Assembly (NCBI GenBank): GCA_039806955.1
Contig: JBDHQI010000014.1
Coordinates: 38,973-102,972, forward strand
Length of the DNA: 64,000 nucleotides
Source of the DNA: JADLHS01 sp039806955
GTDB taxonomy: Bacteria > Verrucomicrobiota > Verrucomicrobiia > Limisphaerales > JADLHS01
Direction of reading: 5' to 3'
In this document: piece by piece, positions 34,612 to 42,733 of the stretch
Position numbering within the stretch: position 1 is the stretch's first letter
Layout of the letters: each line of letters begins with the position of its first letter
Notes under the pieces: generated by a model
The model's input: only the letters and a program-made list of their open reading frames with translations
The model's database searches: none
Told to the model about the DNA's origin: nothing
Position numbers and translations under genes: made by a program

Positions 34612-34732
34612 TGGAGTGCGGCGGGAAGCGAAGCGCCACGCCGCTTTCAAATAAACCAGAACCTCCGATTCCAACCGAACCTCACGCGCCCGAAAGCGCT
34701 GTCGCCGCTACGCTCTGCCGGCGCACTCCATG
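34612..34732. repeat. Inverted repeat pair of about 38 bp arms
   Basis: The left arm (about 34612-34650, GGAGTGCGGCGGGAAGCGAA...) and right arm (about 34692-34732, ending GCCGGCGCACTCC) are imperfect reverse complements separated by about 40 bases. It looks like a small palindromic, non-coding repeat. Confidence 0.6.
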
Positions 34733-34763
34733 ACGCTTTTCGCAAGGTTCGCGTCTTTTGCGG

Positions 34764-34880
34764 TTACGCCTTCAGCGCGGCGGGCACTTCCGGCTTTTTC
34801 GCCTTCACCTCAATGTAAAGTTCGCGCAGTTGTTTCGGCGAAACGGTGGAAAGCAATCACGTCGCGGATGTCCAACGCAT
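34764..34880 (-). pseudogene. Partial copy of the aspS 3' end with an internal deletion
   Basis: On the minus strand DIRDVIAFP-like sequence is joined to STVSPKQLRELYIEVKAKK and PEVPAALKA-stop, against SIRDVIAFP...STVSPKQLRELYIEVKVKKPEVPAPPAAP-stop in the intact gene. About 40 bases (KTAKGTDLMTSSP) are missing, apparently by deletion between short GGAA repeats. The identity over TTCCGGCTTTTTCxCCTTC and ACCTCAATGTAAAGTTCGCG is very high, so this copy is young or under conversion. It has replaced the 3' half of hicA. Confidence 0.85.
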
Positions 34881-34997
34881 CAGAGAGCATCCCATTCTTC
34901 CAACGAAATGGTGCGTCCCAGAATAAGGACCGTGGAAACCCAGTGCCCGGAGTTTGCGAATGAACTCGCGGCGTTTAAGTGGTCGCCAGGCGGCCAT
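34857..34997 (-). pseudogene. hicA: 3'-truncated hicA toxin
   Basis: An ATG at 34997, inside the end of hicB, opens a 46-residue frame MAAWRPLKRREFIRKLRALG then FHGPYSGTHHFVGRMG. This is the N-terminal half of HicA mRNA interferase, with the first helix and the G.H.F strand carrying the catalytic His. After GRMG the sequence becomes aspS debris and the frame stops, so the second half of the double-stranded-RNA-binding-like fold is lost. HicA is normally about 60-85 residues. The toxin is probably inactive. Confidence 0.75.
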
Positions 34998-35238
34998 TTT
35001 GAACCTTGTTCAAATCAATGCCAGCCAGCACCGGCAATTTGTGGCCCAACCGCAACCCCACCAGAATCCAGTCTTTCAACGTGGAACGAAGTTCCGTCTC
35101 ACATTCCCGCAAGGTTTTTCCGAATGCCGCCACGCCTTTGAGCTTGCGGATTTCCCCGGCAAAAGAGCCATCCTCCAGCTTGTCGTAGTGAGCCAGTTCA
35201 AGGGCTGCTTCGATGTATGCGGTGATCGGAAACATCAT
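34975..35238 (-). CDS. hicB: HicB-like antitoxin
   Basis: The 87-residue product has the HicB partial RNase-H-like fold: YIEAALELAHYDKLEDGSF, then GVAAFGKTLRECETELRSTL, LKDWILVGLRLGHKLPVL. HicB proteins bind and block HicA and repress their own operon. There is no C-terminal DNA-binding domain, as in the short HicB type. The gene order hicB-hicA is the reverse of the commonest one. It starts two bases after the stop of the preceding antitoxin gene, so all four small genes may form one transcript reading from the aspS stop. Confidence 0.75.
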   Translation of the reverse strand: MMFPITAYIEAALELAHYDKLEDGSFAGEIRKLKGVAAFGKTLRECETELRSTLKDWILVGLRLGHKLPVLAGIDLNKVQNGRLATT

Positions 35239-35239
35239 G

Positions 35240-35443
35240 TCAGACCAACCCTAGTTCCTTTTTCGCTTTGCTCCACGGCACGAGTGGCTTTGCCCCGTTT
35301 CGATCAATGGCTTGGTTCATCTCGCGCAAGTCTTCCAAATCTTCAATCCGCTGGCGCAGTTGAAGAATTTCGTCATGCAGAGCACCCAGCGTCAACCGCT
35401 GCTTTGCCACTCGTTTGGTCGGCCTTTTAATCACGCTACTCAT
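35240..35443 (-). CDS. Probable antitoxin of the RelE-type toxin
   Basis: The 67-residue product begins basic (KRPTKRVAKQRLTLG) and continues with a predicted amphipathic or coiled-coil helix (LHDEILQLRQRIEDLEDLRE), then an extended tail (PLVPWSKAKKELGLV). That is the usual design for a toxin-wrapping antitoxin. It overlaps the toxin gene by 8 bases and follows it, the order of higBA-like and some parE/relE systems. The assignment rests mainly on context; no named antitoxin family is recognised with certainty. Confidence 0.65.
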   Translation of the reverse strand: MSSVIKRPTKRVAKQRLTLGALHDEILQLRQRIEDLEDLREMNQAIDRNGAKPLVPWSKAKKELGLV

Positions 35444-35693
35444 AAGCTTCTTTTCGATCTTTTACTGCATACACCTGAATTTCATTTCCAGCCAGTCGAA
35501 ATAATATCCGATAATTGCCCACGCGCAGGCGGTATTTGTTTTCCGCGCCCGCCAGTTTCTTGATGTCACCGTGAAATCCTGATTCCAAGGCCGTGAGGCG
35601 ATCACCAATCCGCTTGCGTATATTCTTCGGCAGCGCGCGAAGTTGATCTAATGCTTCTTCGCCAACCAGCAATTGAAAGTTCGCACCTGCCAT
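35436..35693 (-). CDS. RelE/ParE-family toxin
   Basis: The 85-residue product fits the RelE/ParE fold: FQLLVGEEALDQLRALPK (helical hairpin), IRKRIGDRLTALE, the GDIKKLAGAENKYRLRVGNY strand and ILFRLAGNEIQVYAVKDRKE at the end. KYRLRVGNYRILF has the conserved basic residues of RelE-type ribosome-dependent mRNA interferases. The start is only 9 bases after the aspS stop, so the toxin may be read from the aspS transcript. Confidence 0.85.
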   Translation of the reverse strand: MAGANFQLLVGEEALDQLRALPKNIRKRIGDRLTALESGFHGDIKKLAGAENKYRLRVGNYRILFRLAGNEIQVYAVKDRKEAYE

Positions 35694-35702
35694 GACTCAT
35701 CC

Positions 35703-37526
35703 TTACGGCGCGGCTGGTGGCGCAGGCACTTCCGGCTTTTTCACCTTCACCTCAATGTAAAGTTCGCGCAGTTGTTTGGGCGAAACCGTGGAAGGCGAAC
35801 TGGTCATCAGGTCCGTGCCTTTCGCGGTCTTCGGGAAAGCGATGACGTCACGGATGCTCGGCGTGCCGCAGAGGATTGCGATGAGGCGGTCGAAGCCGAG
35901 GGCGATGCCACCGTGCGGCGGTGCGCCGTAGCGGAACGCTTCGAGCATGTAACCGAAGCGCAGCTTGGTTTCGTCCGGCGGAATCTGGAGCAGTTCCTCG
36001 AAGATGGTTTTCTGCACGTCGGGCTGATGGATACGGATCGAGCCGCCGCCGAGTTCCACGCCGTTGACCACGATGTCGTAATGCTGGCCGCGGACTTTCT
36101 TGGGGTCGGACTTGAGCAGGGGAATGTCTTCGGTCACCGGCGCGGTGAACGGATGATGGCTGGAATACCAACGGTTGTTTTCACGGTCGAAGCCAAGCAG
36201 CGGAAACTCCACGACCCAGAGAAAGTTGAATTGCTGCGGGTCAATCGTCAGCTTGCCCTGCGACTTCAACACGTCCGCACAATACAACCGAATTTTGCCA
36301 AGGATTTCGCAGGCGTTGAGCCATTGGTCGGCGGCGAAGAGAATCAAGTCACCCTCCTGAATCTGCAGCTTGCTCGTGAGCGCGGCTTTTTCGGCGTCGC
36401 TGAAGAACTTCACGATGGGTGATTTCCATTCCCCGTTCTCGACCTTGATGAACGCGAGGCCTTTTGCACCAAAACTCTTGGCGTATTCGGTCATCGTTTC
36501 GATCTGGCCCTGCGTCGCACCGGCGAGGCCTTTGGCGTTGATGGCTTTCACCACGCCGCCAGCTTCGATGCATTTGCCGAACACGCCGAACTTCGAGCCT
36601 TTGAATTCTTCGCTGAAATCCACGAGTTCCATGCCGAAGCGCGTGTCGGGTTTGTCAATGCCGTAGCGGTTCAACGCCTCTTCAAAGCTGATGCGCTTGA
36701 ACGGCGTGGGCACGTCAATGTTCAGCGCGGTTTTCCACACGCGCTTGAGCAAGCCTTCGATGAGCGCGTAGATGTCTTCGCGATCAATGAAACTCATCTC
36801 GATGTCCACCTGCGTGAACTCAGGCTGCCGGTCCGCGCGCAAGTCCTCATCGCGATAGCAGCGCGCGAGTTGAAAATACTTCTCCACCCCAGCCACCATC
36901 AGGATTTGTTTGAACTGCTGCGGCGATTGTGGCAGCGCGTAGAACGTGCCGGCTTCGCGGCGGTTCGGAACGAGAAATTCGCGCGCGCCTTCGGGCGTGG
37001 ACTTGAAGAGTGTGGGCGTCTCGACTTCGAGGAAGCCTTGCTCATCCATGTAACTGCGCGTGGCGATGGCGACCTTGGAACGGACACGAAGATTGCGCGC
37101 CATTTCGGGACGGCGTAGATCGAGGTAGCGATATTGCAGGCGCGTATCCTCCGCCACTTTGGACGCCGCCTCCGGGTCATCAATCTGGAAGGGCAACACG
37201 TCCGCCATGTTCAGCACTTCGAGCGATTGCACGGCGACTTCGACTTCGCCGGTGGGAATCTTGGCGTTGTTCGTGCCATCCGGTCGCTGGCGCACTTTGC
37301 CCGTCAAGCTGACCACACATTCGCTGCGCAACGCTGCCGCGCGCTCGAAAAGGGCGGCTGGCAAATCCGAGGGATCAAATACGGTTTGGGTGCGCCCTTC
37401 CCGGTCGCGAACGTCAATAAAGATAAGCCCACCGAGGTCGCGGCGGGAGTGAACCCAGCCGTTCAAAGTGACCGTCTGTCCGATGTGCGCCGGACGCAAT
37501 TCATTGCAATGATGTGTGCGTTTCAT
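35703..37526 (-). CDS. aspS: Aspartyl-tRNA synthetase
   Basis: The 607-residue product is full length for a bacterial AspRS. It has an N-terminal OB-fold anticodon-binding domain (VTLNGWVHSRRDLGGLIF), class II motif 2 (FQLARCYRDEDLRADRQPEF), an inserted GAD domain at about 290-420 and motif 3 (GGIALGFDRLIAILCG). It charges tRNA-Asp with aspartate. The Leu in RRDLGG, where non-discriminating enzymes tend to have His, hints at a tRNA-Asp-specific enzyme, but that is weak evidence. The lysine/proline-rich last 15 residues (VKVKKPEVPAPPAAP) are repeated in the debris at 34764-34880. A toxin gene follows after 9 bases. Confidence 0.97.
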   Translation of the reverse strand: MKRTHHCNELRPAHIGQTVTLNGWVHSRRDLGGLIFIDVRDREGRTQTVFDPSDLPAALFERAAALRSECVVSLTGKVRQRPDGTNNAKIPTGEVEVAVQSLEVLNMADVLPFQIDDPEAASKVAEDTRLQYRYLDLRRPEMARNLRVRSKVAIATRSYMDEQGFLEVETPTLFKSTPEGAREFLVPNRREAGTFYALPQSPQQFKQILMVAGVEKYFQLARCYRDEDLRADRQPEFTQVDIEMSFIDREDIYALIEGLLKRVWKTALNIDVPTPFKRISFEEALNRYGIDKPDTRFGMELVDFSEEFKGSKFGVFGKCIEAGGVVKAINAKGLAGATQGQIETMTEYAKSFGAKGLAFIKVENGEWKSPIVKFFSDAEKAALTSKLQIQEGDLILFAADQWLNACEILGKIRLYCADVLKSQGKLTIDPQQFNFLWVVEFPLLGFDRENNRWYSSHHPFTAPVTEDIPLLKSDPKKVRGQHYDIVVNGVELGGGSIRIHQPDVQKTIFEELLQIPPDETKLRFGYMLEAFRYGAPPHGGIALGFDRLIAILCGTPSIRDVIAFPKTAKGTDLMTSSPSTVSPKQLRELYIEVKVKKPEVPAPPAAP

Positions 37527-37781
37527 GTCTGGTGGGAGTTCAGGCGTTTGCCTGCTCCGAAGCGCGAAAATCCATCACGTCAACTCCAGTTGGGGTTCCG
37601 GTCGGCTCCACGCGGACGGGCATCATGGCGGGAATTGAGCCTGATTTCAAAAACATTCTTATTTGATCAATCCGCTGGGCGGGGGCACGCCATCCGGGTG
37701 AAGTTACTCGCACGGCTCGGCTCTCGCCGAATTACTTTTCCCTGGTCCGAACCGAAGTCATCGCGCGAGTGCGCCCCGACG

Positions 37782-39137
37782 CTACTTTAGCTCGATCGGG
37801 TTCGCGTAAACCCACGGCACCCACTCGTCCCGAATTTTGAGTTCCGCCTCGACGCGATATTTTCCGGGACTCGAAGGCGCCCATTCACATTGTCGTCCTT
37901 CCAACTGCTGCACCGCCTCCCCGTTTCGCAGAATCGTAAAACGGCACGGCAGCGGCGACAGTGCGCGCAGTCGGGTCACAGAGTCAAACGGAAGTGATTC
38001 CCCCATCACCGCCTGACCCGAGTTGTTTTGCGCCAGCCACCGAAACGTGGAACTGTCCGCAATCATGTCAAAGCCAATGAACACCCGTCCGGCGCGCAAC
38101 GCATCCAGCACCGCGGCTTCGCTCAACTCCCGCGCCAACACGTGCGTATTCACAAAGCGCGCGGAGCGTTCATAGGGATCGAGTTGAACGTGGAACAGTT
38201 TTCGGTTTGCCTCCAAACGGCCAAAACTGAGTCGCGCCAACGGACGGGTAAACCAATTCAAGGAAAACTCCGTCAACACTTTTGGACTCGTGTCTTCGAT
38301 GCGGATCGTATCCGCCGCCGTGTAAAAGGCCCGGAGGCCAACATTCTGATGGCAGTCATTTCCTGCCGTGCCCGTGATGTGTCGCGTGAGATTCAACTCA
38401 TCCCACCGCTGGAGAAAGCGCGCAGGCCGGTTAAACAACTTCCGATACACATGATCAGGATAGCGACGCAAATTCACAATGGCTTCCGGCAAAATCGCAA
38501 ACAAGCCGCCACGCAACCGTTTGAGGTCGCTATGAATGTTGTAAATCTCCATGCCGGTCAGCTCCGGCAGTTCCCAGACGCGCGGCTCTTCCGGATGCGC
38601 GAAAAACAGGACGCCACCGTTGGTTACGATCTGCTGCGCCAGAACAGAAATCTCCGTTCGATTACTCAACACCACTCCCGGTGCGACGCCGAAGGGCATG
38701 ACGCCATCTCGCATTTCAAAGCCGGGAATGAACAGCTTCCCGCCGTGCAACCCGCGCCATTGCGCGTCAAAGTCCGCCCGCCCATCGGTGCAATGGTCAC
38801 TGAGTCCAATGAAATCCAAACCCGCCACGTCGAGTGCCTGGAGAATTGCCTCGAAAGACATCTCGGAATCGTGCGAAAAATGCGAATGGGAATGTAAGAT
38901 CCCGCGATACTCGGTCCAGCCCACGTCGTTGGTGACGGCCTGACGTTCGGCGCGCAACTCCTGCCACGCTGCCGCTTCCCGGGGAAAGCGAACGAAATGA
39001 TCGTAAAGCGCGACGCGCAGCCAGAAGACCACCACCAAACCCAATAAGATTACGAGGTAGGCGCTCCAACGTAACGCTCGTCCCAACCACCTGCGCCATC
39101 GCTTCAGCGGCGGGCCCTTCGCCTTGACTTTCTTCAT
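37782..39137 (-). CDS. Membrane-anchored PHP-domain metallohydrolase
   Basis: From ATG 39137 the product is 451 residues; the frame is open 8 codons upstream. A basic start and one membrane helix (YLVILLGLVVVFWLRVAL) precede a PHP domain (DNA polymerase and histidinol phosphatase type, as in CehA/McbA-like proteins). Its metal ligands are HSHSHFSHDS, GLSDHCTDG, FFAHPEE and GTAGNDCHQN. The last 110 residues are a beta-rich domain (ILRNGEAVQQLEG) as in related secreted phosphoesterases. The catalytic part would be on the outer side of the membrane. The substrate is unknown. Confidence 0.8.
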   Translation of the reverse strand: MKKVKAKGPPLKRWRRWLGRALRWSAYLVILLGLVVVFWLRVALYDHFVRFPREAAAWQELRAERQAVTNDVGWTEYRGILHSHSHFSHDSEMSFEAILQALDVAGLDFIGLSDHCTDGRADFDAQWRGLHGGKLFIPGFEMRDGVMPFGVAPGVVLSNRTEISVLAQQIVTNGGVLFFAHPEEPRVWELPELTGMEIYNIHSDLKRLRGGLFAILPEAIVNLRRYPDHVYRKLFNRPARFLQRWDELNLTRHITGTAGNDCHQNVGLRAFYTAADTIRIEDTSPKVLTEFSLNWFTRPLARLSFGRLEANRKLFHVQLDPYERSARFVNTHVLARELSEAAVLDALRAGRVFIGFDMIADSSTFRWLAQNNSGQAVMGESLPFDSVTRLRALSPLPCRFTILRNGEAVQQLEGRQCEWAPSSPGKYRVEAELKIRDEWVPWVYANPIELK

Positions 39138-39263
39138 AGGCCGAAAAGCATGACGGCTCAATGAAATTTGTCACGTCTTCCCTGAAGCGGTTTCCACCTT
39201 AAACGACCAATCAAACCAACCCCATCCGCTCGCAAGAATTTCACGGCTCACGGCGACACGGGA

Positions 39264-39286
39264 GGTTTCGACTTCAAGTCGAAACC
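39264..39286. terminator. Perfect hairpin downstream of the first pseudopilin gene
   Basis: GGTTTCGACT, loop TCA, AGTCGAAACC form a 10-bp perfect stem about 45 bases beyond the stop at 39330. No T-run follows on either strand, so termination is possible but unproven; it could also be a repeat. Confidence 0.4.
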
Positions 39287-39329
39287 GGTGGCGGACCGGC
39301 TGACGAGACGGAACGAAGCGGGATTTCGC

Positions 39330-40139
39330 TCAAGGATTCACCCCGTAACCGGGAAGATGTTGCTGGATGCGATCCAAGTCCGACCATTCATCGGGGAAAG
39401 CGCCGCGGCCGCGCGTCGGAGGATTGCGTTTGGGCGATTTCCATTTCCAAAACTCCACGTGGCCGTCCGCTAGAGAAACAATCAGACCGTTATTATGACG
39501 GCGCCCCGGCAAATCACCCCATTCGCGTCTCGGATAGGCGCGCAGGCCGATATTTCCGTCATTAATAAAATTGCGATAAGTCTGACCGGTGAAATTTTCC
39601 TGTTCCTCCATGAAAACGAGCGCCTTGGCCGGCTTGGGATCGTTGAGTGTGGAGTATTTTTTCCCGACTGGCGGCATAAAATTAACCATCGAAAAACTCC
39701 GCGTCGTACGGTACTTCTGGTCGCCCTTGACCACCATGAATTTGTCATCCGGGCAGACATAAATCGCGGTGGACTTATTGTAAGGAAAGAGTACCCCCTG
39801 CTCGATGTTGGTCGTGTTGATGTCTACTTGCACGTCCCCGTAAATCCAAGCCTCATAACCCGGAATATCTTTCATGTTGGGATTGAGTCCCGGTCCGTTC
39901 GGAGTACAGGTGTCGTTGTTGTCATGCGCGTACATGATCCAACACAACTGCAACTGCTTGAGATTGTTGAGGCACATGGTGCGTTGCGCCTTTTCTTTGG
40001 CTTTGGACAACGCGGGGAGCAGCATCGCCGCGAGAATGGCGATGATCGCAATCACCACCAACAGCTCAATCAGCGTAAAGCCAAAACGCTTTATTCGGGT
40101 CAAAGCTGGATCTGGTCGGAGACATTTTTTTGTCTTCAT
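39330..40139 (-). CDS. Pseudopilin-like exported protein
   Basis: The 269-residue product has the type IV pilin / type II secretion pseudopilin leader FTLIELLVVIAIIAIL at about residues 20-36, with Glu at mature position 5 and a basic region before it (RIKRFG), so it should be processed by a prepilin peptidase. Then come LLPALSKAKEKAQR, CLNNLKQLQLCWIMYAHDNN and a C-terminal SLADGHVEFWKW. This last resembles the H-X9-DG region of the large pilin-like families expanded in Verrucomicrobiota and Planctomycetota. Function is unknown. A paralogue lies 155 bases upstream on the same strand. Confidence 0.85.
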   Translation of the reverse strand: MKTKKCLRPDPALTRIKRFGFTLIELLVVIAIIAILAAMLLPALSKAKEKAQRTMCLNNLKQLQLCWIMYAHDNNDTCTPNGPGLNPNMKDIPGYEAWIYGDVQVDINTTNIEQGVLFPYNKSTAIYVCPDDKFMVVKGDQKYRTTRSFSMVNFMPPVGKKYSTLNDPKPAKALVFMEEQENFTGQTYRNFINDGNIGLRAYPRREWGDLPGRRHNNGLIVSLADGHVEFWKWKSPKRNPPTRGRGAFPDEWSDLDRIQQHLPGYGVNP

Positions 40140-40294
40140 ATCATGATTACGGTTTGGCGATTGTTACCGACAGTTTACACAAATCCGCTGACCTGCAAGC
40201 AAAATTTACCTACGTTCCCTTGAATTCGCTCCTCGCTCGAACCTAGCTCTCCGGCCCGCCATTCCCGCAGCGAAGGTTTCTTTCCAAGGTCAAA

Positions 40295-41146
40295 TCAGCG
40301 CAACCGCGTCGAGCGTTCCATCAACCAAAGCACGTCTTCATTGTTCGCCGATACCACATTCAAGGGCAACCCCTGACCCGATCGGAGCGACGGCATCGTC
40401 CGCGCATCCTTCCAACGTCGAATTTCCGAGTGACCATCGGCAAACGACAGGCCGCCCGCCTGCCCGTGGTAACTGGCCGGATAATCCACCAGCATCCACT
40501 GGCTTGGATTCGACGGATAGCCAAACATGCTCACCACGAATTCGCCGTCATTAATGCTGTCCTCCCGTTCATCCAGGAAAACCCATGTCATGGCCGGACC
40601 GGGGCTGGTGAGGTCGCTCATCTTTTTGTAAATGCGGAATCCGGGCGGCGCAAATCCCGCGATGTCCGTACTATCGAACCAGCCGTTCATGGAAATACTG
40701 CGAACTCGCGGCACCAACTGGCCCGCATTGGGACCAGCAGTCGCCCGCGCCGTGGAGCGATCACCAGGACATCGCCAGATGCCCAAATTATTGCCGCAGT
40801 AGGGCCAAAGCAGACTTTTCATGAGGTCCGTTTCCGGATTCCAGTTGCTCGGATTAGCCAGGTTGAAATTGAGTTTGCCATTCACCCACTGGTTGGGGCC
40901 ATAGGATTGCGGCACGCGATCTTGATTATCATCCACGTAAAGCCGCCACGCGAGCATGATCTGGCGCCCGTTGTTCATGCAGGAAATTCCCTGGGCCTTG
41001 ACCTTGGCCCGGCTCAAGGCCGGCAACAACATGGCGGCCAGAATGGCGATAATCGCAATCACTACCAGCAACTCAATCAGGGTGAAACCGCCCTGATGGG
41101 CAGTCGTCATTGATCGCCGGGTCTGGGAGTAGCTATGTAATTTCAT
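40295..41146 (-). CDS. Pseudopilin-like exported protein (paralogue)
   Basis: The 283-residue product has the same leader FTLIELLVVIAIIAIL after MTTAHQGG, then LLPALSRAKVKAQG, CMNNGRQIMLAWRLYVDDNQ and the C-terminal LSFADGHSEIRRWKD. It is clearly homologous over its length to the product of 39330-40139 but diverged outside the leader, so it is an older duplication. No pilus assembly genes are in the window. Such proteins are often encoded away from the secretion machinery, and they may be surface proteins. Confidence 0.85.
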   Translation of the reverse strand: MKLHSYSQTRRSMTTAHQGGFTLIELLVVIAIIAILAAMLLPALSRAKVKAQGISCMNNGRQIMLAWRLYVDDNQDRVPQSYGPNQWVNGKLNFNLANPSNWNPETDLMKSLLWPYCGNNLGIWRCPGDRSTARATAGPNAGQLVPRVRSISMNGWFDSTDIAGFAPPGFRIYKKMSDLTSPGPAMTWVFLDEREDSINDGEFVVSMFGYPSNPSQWMLVDYPASYHGQAGGLSFADGHSEIRRWKDARTMPSLRSGQGLPLNVVSANNEDVLWLMERSTRLR

Positions 41147-41389
41147 CGCCTCAATACGTGGTCTGCTGAGCAGGCTACGTCAGGGCTTCGTGGGCAACAA
41201 GCCAATTTTCCAAACCTCCCGTAATCATTCCGCGCACGGCTGTCCACTCGTGGCTCGCGAGCGCGAGCGATCTGCTTGAGTGCGGACTTACATCTGCGAT
41301 CCAATGATTCGCCGATCCGCCGCAACTGCGGAAGGCCGTTGGGAATAATGACAACCAAGGTGGATGGAACCGCGTTTGTCTGAGTCGCT

Positions 41390-42712
41390 TTACTTCGCGC
41401 CTTTGGGGCGCGCATTCCAGATGGATACCATGAAACCGGCGGCAACCAACACCAACCCCGCCAGCACATAGAAAACCAGATTCCAGTTGCCTCGGGACAG
41501 GTCGCGCAGCCAGCCGATCCCGGCGCCCGAGAAGATTGAGCCGAGCGCGCCCAGACACATGGTGAATCCGGTGGCGATTGAAGCGGCGCGCGGATGACTG
41601 ACGTCAATGGTGGCGGCGCCGCTCATCAACATGTCCGGGCCGTAAATCATGAAACCCGCCAACCCCAACATCACGGTGGCCAGAACCCATGCGCCTTGCG
41701 GCACGAAGGCGAAGCCCACACAAACAACGGCCAGGCCCACTTGCATAATGGCGCAGACCGGCGCGCGCCGCTTGCCAAAGAGGGCGTCGGACATCCAACC
41801 CGCCGTGATGGCGCCGAGCGAGCCGATCAATGGAATGGCCACCGCAGTGAAGGCGCTGCCTTTGATGGAGCGGCCCTGAAAATCGGCCATGTATTGCACG
41901 CTCCAGTTCATAAAGGAATATCGCACCGCGTTCATGCAGAAAAAGCCGATGCCCAGAATCCACAGAATCCGGTTCGAAAAAGTGAGACGCAAAATCTCGC
42001 GAAGCGGCAATTCATCAGCCGACGGAGTCGCCGGGCCATTGGCATTCGAAGGCGCGGCCTCGTGAATATCGTCGCGGACGGCGGGCAAGCCGGCTTCCTC
42101 CGGGGAATTGCGCAAAAACAGGTAGAAAACCACGGCGAATGGGAACAACACCATGCTGGGCACCCAGAAGGCGGTGCGCCAACCAAAGGATTCGCAGAGC
42201 TGCCCGGCCAGGAGCCACGAGGCGACATTGCCGACGGTGTAACAGGTGGAGATGAGTCCCACCACGGTGCCGCGGCGTTTAGAGGTGGTCCAGTTGGCAA
42301 TCGTCTGCACCACGAGCGACCAGCCGGCAGATTGGGCGCAGCCGTTGATGGCCCACAATACCAGCATGACCTTGAAGGAAGTGGCAAAGGCAAACAACAA
42401 GTTGGTCAAGGCGGCCATCAGCAGCGCAATCGTAATCATCCACCGGGCACCAAACCGCGCACACAAGGTCCCATTCACCATTTGCCCGATGGCGTAAAAA
42501 ATGGCGTACGTGGAAGGGATCATGCCGATGTGCGTGCTCGACCACGTGGGGAATTCCTTCAGGATCAGCGGCTGGGCAACAGCAAAATTAACGCGACACA
42601 AATAGTAAGCGGCGTACGCCCCCCAGAGCAGCCAGAAGACGCGCGTCTGCCAGGAACGCAGCCTCGTCTCACCGGCGGGTGACACTTTGGCGGAGGGCGT
42701 GGAATCAGTCAT
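41390..42712 (-). CDS. MFS transporter of the organophosphate:phosphate antiporter type
   Basis: The 440-residue product has twelve predicted helices in two halves, and in helix 1 the OPA-family motif AAYYLCRVNFAVAQPLI (compare the YYxxR of GlpT and UhpT). The loop ARFGARWMITIAL and a second-half MSDALFGKRRAP-type motif are also typical. GlpT-like proteins exchange phosphate esters for phosphate, but the family also has members with other solutes. The gene follows the glutamine-synthetase-like gene by 21 bases at the end of a four-gene operon, so it may import that pathway's substrate. Confidence 0.85.
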   Translation of the reverse strand: MTDSTPSAKVSPAGETRLRSWQTRVFWLLWGAYAAYYLCRVNFAVAQPLILKEFPTWSSTHIGMIPSTYAIFYAIGQMVNGTLCARFGARWMITIALLMAALTNLLFAFATSFKVMLVLWAINGCAQSAGWSLVVQTIANWTTSKRRGTVVGLISTCYTVGNVASWLLAGQLCESFGWRTAFWVPSMVLFPFAVVFYLFLRNSPEEAGLPAVRDDIHEAAPSNANGPATPSADELPLREILRLTFSNRILWILGIGFFCMNAVRYSFMNWSVQYMADFQGRSIKGSAFTAVAIPLIGSLGAITAGWMSDALFGKRRAPVCAIMQVGLAVVCVGFAFVPQGAWVLATVMLGLAGFMIYGPDMLMSGAATIDVSHPRAASIATGFTMCLGALGSIFSGAGIGWLRDLSRGNWNLVFYVLAGLVLVAAGFMVSIWNARPKGAK

Positions 42713-42733
42713 GTGAATTGGGATTGAGGCGGA

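Larger units (their letters stand above)
34237..34763. other. Gene-free repeat region with aspS debris
   Basis: No intact gene is supported between the sigma-fusion gene and the second aspS fragment at 34764. The stretch contains one decayed copy of the aspS 3' end, three short hairpins and a larger inverted repeat, all listed separately. Confidence 0.6.

Noticed and set aside
34758..35141. Rightward 127-residue frame in the toxin-antitoxin region
   Set aside because: It is antisense to the aspS fragment and hicB. Its similarity to a rightward frame at 35673 only reflects the duplicated aspS end.
41594..42682. Rightward 362-residue open frame
   Set aside because: It is antisense to the OPA-type transporter and His/Gly/Arg-rich, typical of a mirrored membrane protein gene.
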